From Syntrophaceae bacterium (GTDB taxonomy: Bacteria; Desulfobacterota; Syntrophia; Syntrophales; Smithellaceae), in NCBI GenBank assembly GCA_016928765.1, contig JAFGKC010000058.1:1-33823 (forward strand): a stretch of DNA of 33,823 nt, read 5' to 3'. The first letter of the stretch is position 1. Every line of letters starts with the position of its first letter. Below the pieces are notes generated by a model. It had not been told where the DNA came from, did no database searches, and saw only the letters and a list, made by a program, of their open reading frames with translations. This document shows positions 32,670 through 33,823 of this stretch, in pieces. The position numbers and the translations under genes were made by a program.

Positions 32670-32700
32670 GCTTATTCTCCGTCCGGAGTCGAGTATAAGC
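32670..32700 (-). promoter_or_regulatory. Leader hairpin before the OmpA/aconitase operon
   Basis: GCTTAT (32670-32675) pairs with ATAAGC (32695-32700), and inside it CTCCG (32677-32681) pairs with CGGAG (32684-32688). On the minus-strand RNA this forms a stem ending about 12 bases before the ribosome-binding site. A poor promoter (TTGATA at 32754-32749, 17 bp, TATGTA) lies upstream of it. Confidence 0.45.
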
Positions 32701-32765
32701 AAAAGTTTAATTAAATAACCTGTAATACATATAATAAACAAAGGGTATTATCAACTGGCAAAAAA

Positions 32766-32818
32766 GTATCAAACAGGCAATAAAAAGATTAAATATTCAG
32801 ATATTTTGCGTTTGATAC
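32766..32818. repeat. Separated 9-bp inverted repeat with inner palindrome
   Basis: GTATCAAAC (32766-32774) is the exact inverse of GTTTGATAC (32810-32818), 35 bp apart, and between them is AAATAT-TCAG-ATATTT (32791-32806). It lies upstream of the OmpA/aconitase operon promoter candidate and also upstream of mtgA, so it could be a regulator-binding pair for either. Confidence 0.4.
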
Positions 32819-33106
32819 ATTAATTGTCAGGTACAGTCTGCGGCAAGCCGTTTTGCGCGCACAGTGCGCTGAAATCTTTTCTGAAAATAAGGGCTATCCA
32901 GGCTGTCTATGCGGATGATTTTACATGTATAAGAGGCATGAACAAACTGATTGTTGCCGGCATTGTTTTTTTCAACTTGGAGGGCTTTTTTACTAAAAAA
33001 GTTTTTATCTGTCAAATATATTTTGCAATCTCTTTCAAAAGGGTATAGGAAACCACAAAAAATAATTTACTAGATGCGCAGAAGAAAAAAAGACAAGGTA
33101 TTTATT
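32819..33106. other. Intergenic region before mtgA, no gene supported
   Basis: Two short overlapping frames (plus 32824-33048, minus 32827-33015) lack ribosome-binding sites and recognisable products, so none is called. A weak promoter candidate for mtgA is TTGCAA at 33023, 15 bp, TATAGG at 33044. Confidence 0.4.
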
Positions 33107-33823
33107 ATGCAGCGCTGGGAGAAAATTGTATCGATCATATTAATTCTGATCGTGGCCGCTTTTGTTATTGATATCGGCCGCTATTTTTTTTATCCTGATA
33201 TAAAATATTTAAAAAAATATAATCCCGAAAAAACAGCTTTTATGAAGTACCGGGAAATGTCCTGGGAACAAAAAAAAGTGAAAAGAAAAATCAGAAAGGT
33301 GTGGGTGCCGCTTTCCCAGGTGTCTCCGTATGTGAGCAAAGCCGTGATTATCTCGGAAGATCATAAGTTCTGGACGCACGAGGGATTTGATTTTGAAGCC
33401 ATGCAAATGGCGCTGGAAAAAAATATCAAGCAGAATAAAGTGAAGGTGGGCGGAAGCACGATTTCACAGCAATTGGCTAAAAATATGTTTCTTACGCCTG
33501 ATAAAGACCCAATAAGAAAAATAAAAGAAGCTATCCTGACCTGGCGTCTGGAAAAGCACTTAAGCAAACGAAGGATTCTTGAGCTTTATCTGAATGTGGC
33601 CGAATGGGGAGACGGAATATTCGGCATTGAAATGGCCGCGCGTCATCATTATGGTAGAAGCGCGTCTCAATTGACCGCCCGGGAGGCGGCGACTTTGGCG
33701 GTTATTTTGCCAAATCCCAGGCTTTACCGCACGGATGGATCATCGCGATATGTGCAAAAGCAGGCCGATAGAATTTACCGGATTATGGTGCGCCAGGGTG
33801 TTGTCAATGAATATGAAGATACG
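33107..33823 (+). CDS. mtgA: Monofunctional peptidoglycan transglycosylase (3' end outside window)
   Basis: The frame is open to the window edge, giving 239 residues. A single membrane anchor (IVSIILILIVAAFVIDI, residues 6-22) is followed by a GT51 glycosyltransferase domain: SEDHKFWTHEGFD with catalytic Glu84, GGSTISQQLAKNMFL, then RLEKHLSKRRILELYLNVAE and WGDGIFGIEMAARHHYG. No transpeptidase domain can have begun, and family length is about 230-260, so the gene is nearly complete; a bifunctional protein is unlikely but not excluded. It polymerises lipid II into glycan strands at the inner membrane. ATG at 33107 has AAGG 8 bases upstream; ATG at 33074, with no such site, would add 11 basic residues. 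Confidence 0.88.
   Translation, partial: MQRWEKIVSIILILIVAAFVIDIGRYFFYPDIKYLKKYNPEKTAFMKYREMSWEQKKVKRKIRKVWVPLSQVSPYVSKAVIISEDHKFWTHEGFDFEAMQMALEKNIKQNKVKVGGSTISQQLAKNMFLTPDKDPIRKIKEAILTWRLEKHLSKRRILELYLNVAEWGDGIFGIEMAARHHYGRSASQLTAREAATLAVILPNPRLYRTDGSSRYVQKQADRIYRIMVRQGVVNEYEDT

Noticed and set aside
32824-33048. Two short overlapping frames on opposite strands before mtgA
   Set aside because: Neither has a ribosome-binding site or a recognised product. The TGTCAGGTAC string here also occurs near 3590 and may be part of another short dispersed element, but ten bases are too few to claim it.

Overview
The window is about 34 kb of chromosomal DNA from a Gram-negative bacterium, most likely a strict or facultative anaerobe of the Desulfobacterota (former Deltaproteobacteria), possibly near the Syntrophales. 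The Gram-negative call rests on several lipoboxes, OmpA-like proteins, a complete RND efflux system with outer-membrane factors and a lipid A deacylase-like protein. The anaerobe call rests on a glpKABC operon with the anaerobic glycerol-3-phosphate dehydrogenase. The phylum call is inference from gene types (L-2-amino-thiazoline-4-carboxylate hydrolase family, Aquifex-type aconitase next to an NADP-type isocitrate dehydrogenase) and from short dispersed hairpins; no rRNA, tRNA or phage gene is visible to confirm it.

Layout. (1) 1-10,991: a loose series of mostly small, singly transcribed genes, many secreted or envelope-bound: a YajG-like fragment, a PPC/DUF296 and amino-thiazoline hydrolase pair, DUF5362 and YkvA membrane proteins, a Cys-rich lipoprotein, a PKD protein, two facing repeat proteins (Pro-rich lipoprotein and LEA-like Lys/Ala-rich secreted protein), an alpha/beta hydrolase, a PaaI-type thioesterase, two secreted proteins of unknown function and a SHOCT lipoprotein. 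Dispersed hairpin repeats and the remnant of a restriction-modification enzyme lie between them. (2) 11,041-16,425 (minus): glpK-glpA-glpB-glpC, converting glycerol to glycerol-3-phosphate and then to dihydroxyacetone phosphate with electrons passed to the membrane quinone pool. (3) 16,548-17,712 (minus): a FecR-domain secreted protein followed by an OmpA-type lipoprotein. (4) 17,933-27,264 (plus): a TetR regulator, TolC, periplasmic adaptor, RND pump, a second OprM-type outer-membrane factor, an LpxR-like protein and a PII-like small protein. (5) 27,425-32,646 (minus): an operon beginning with an OmpA-type lipoprotein and continuing with aconitase, isocitrate dehydrogenase, rlmN and a two-helix membrane protein. 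(6) 33,107 to the end: mtgA, cut by the window edge.

Working together: the RND cassette is the most integrated unit. A probable tandem operator over the start of tetR suggests that TetR represses itself and the pump genes. Near-consensus sigma70-type promoters (TTGACA-like, 16-17 bp, TATAAT-like) stand before several genes. The TCA pair sits behind an envelope gene with only 3 bp between, which is unusual. Nothing resembling CRISPR, an intact transposon, prophage or a known defence island was seen; the only sign of past mobile or defence DNA is the restriction-modification remnant at 2411-2497.
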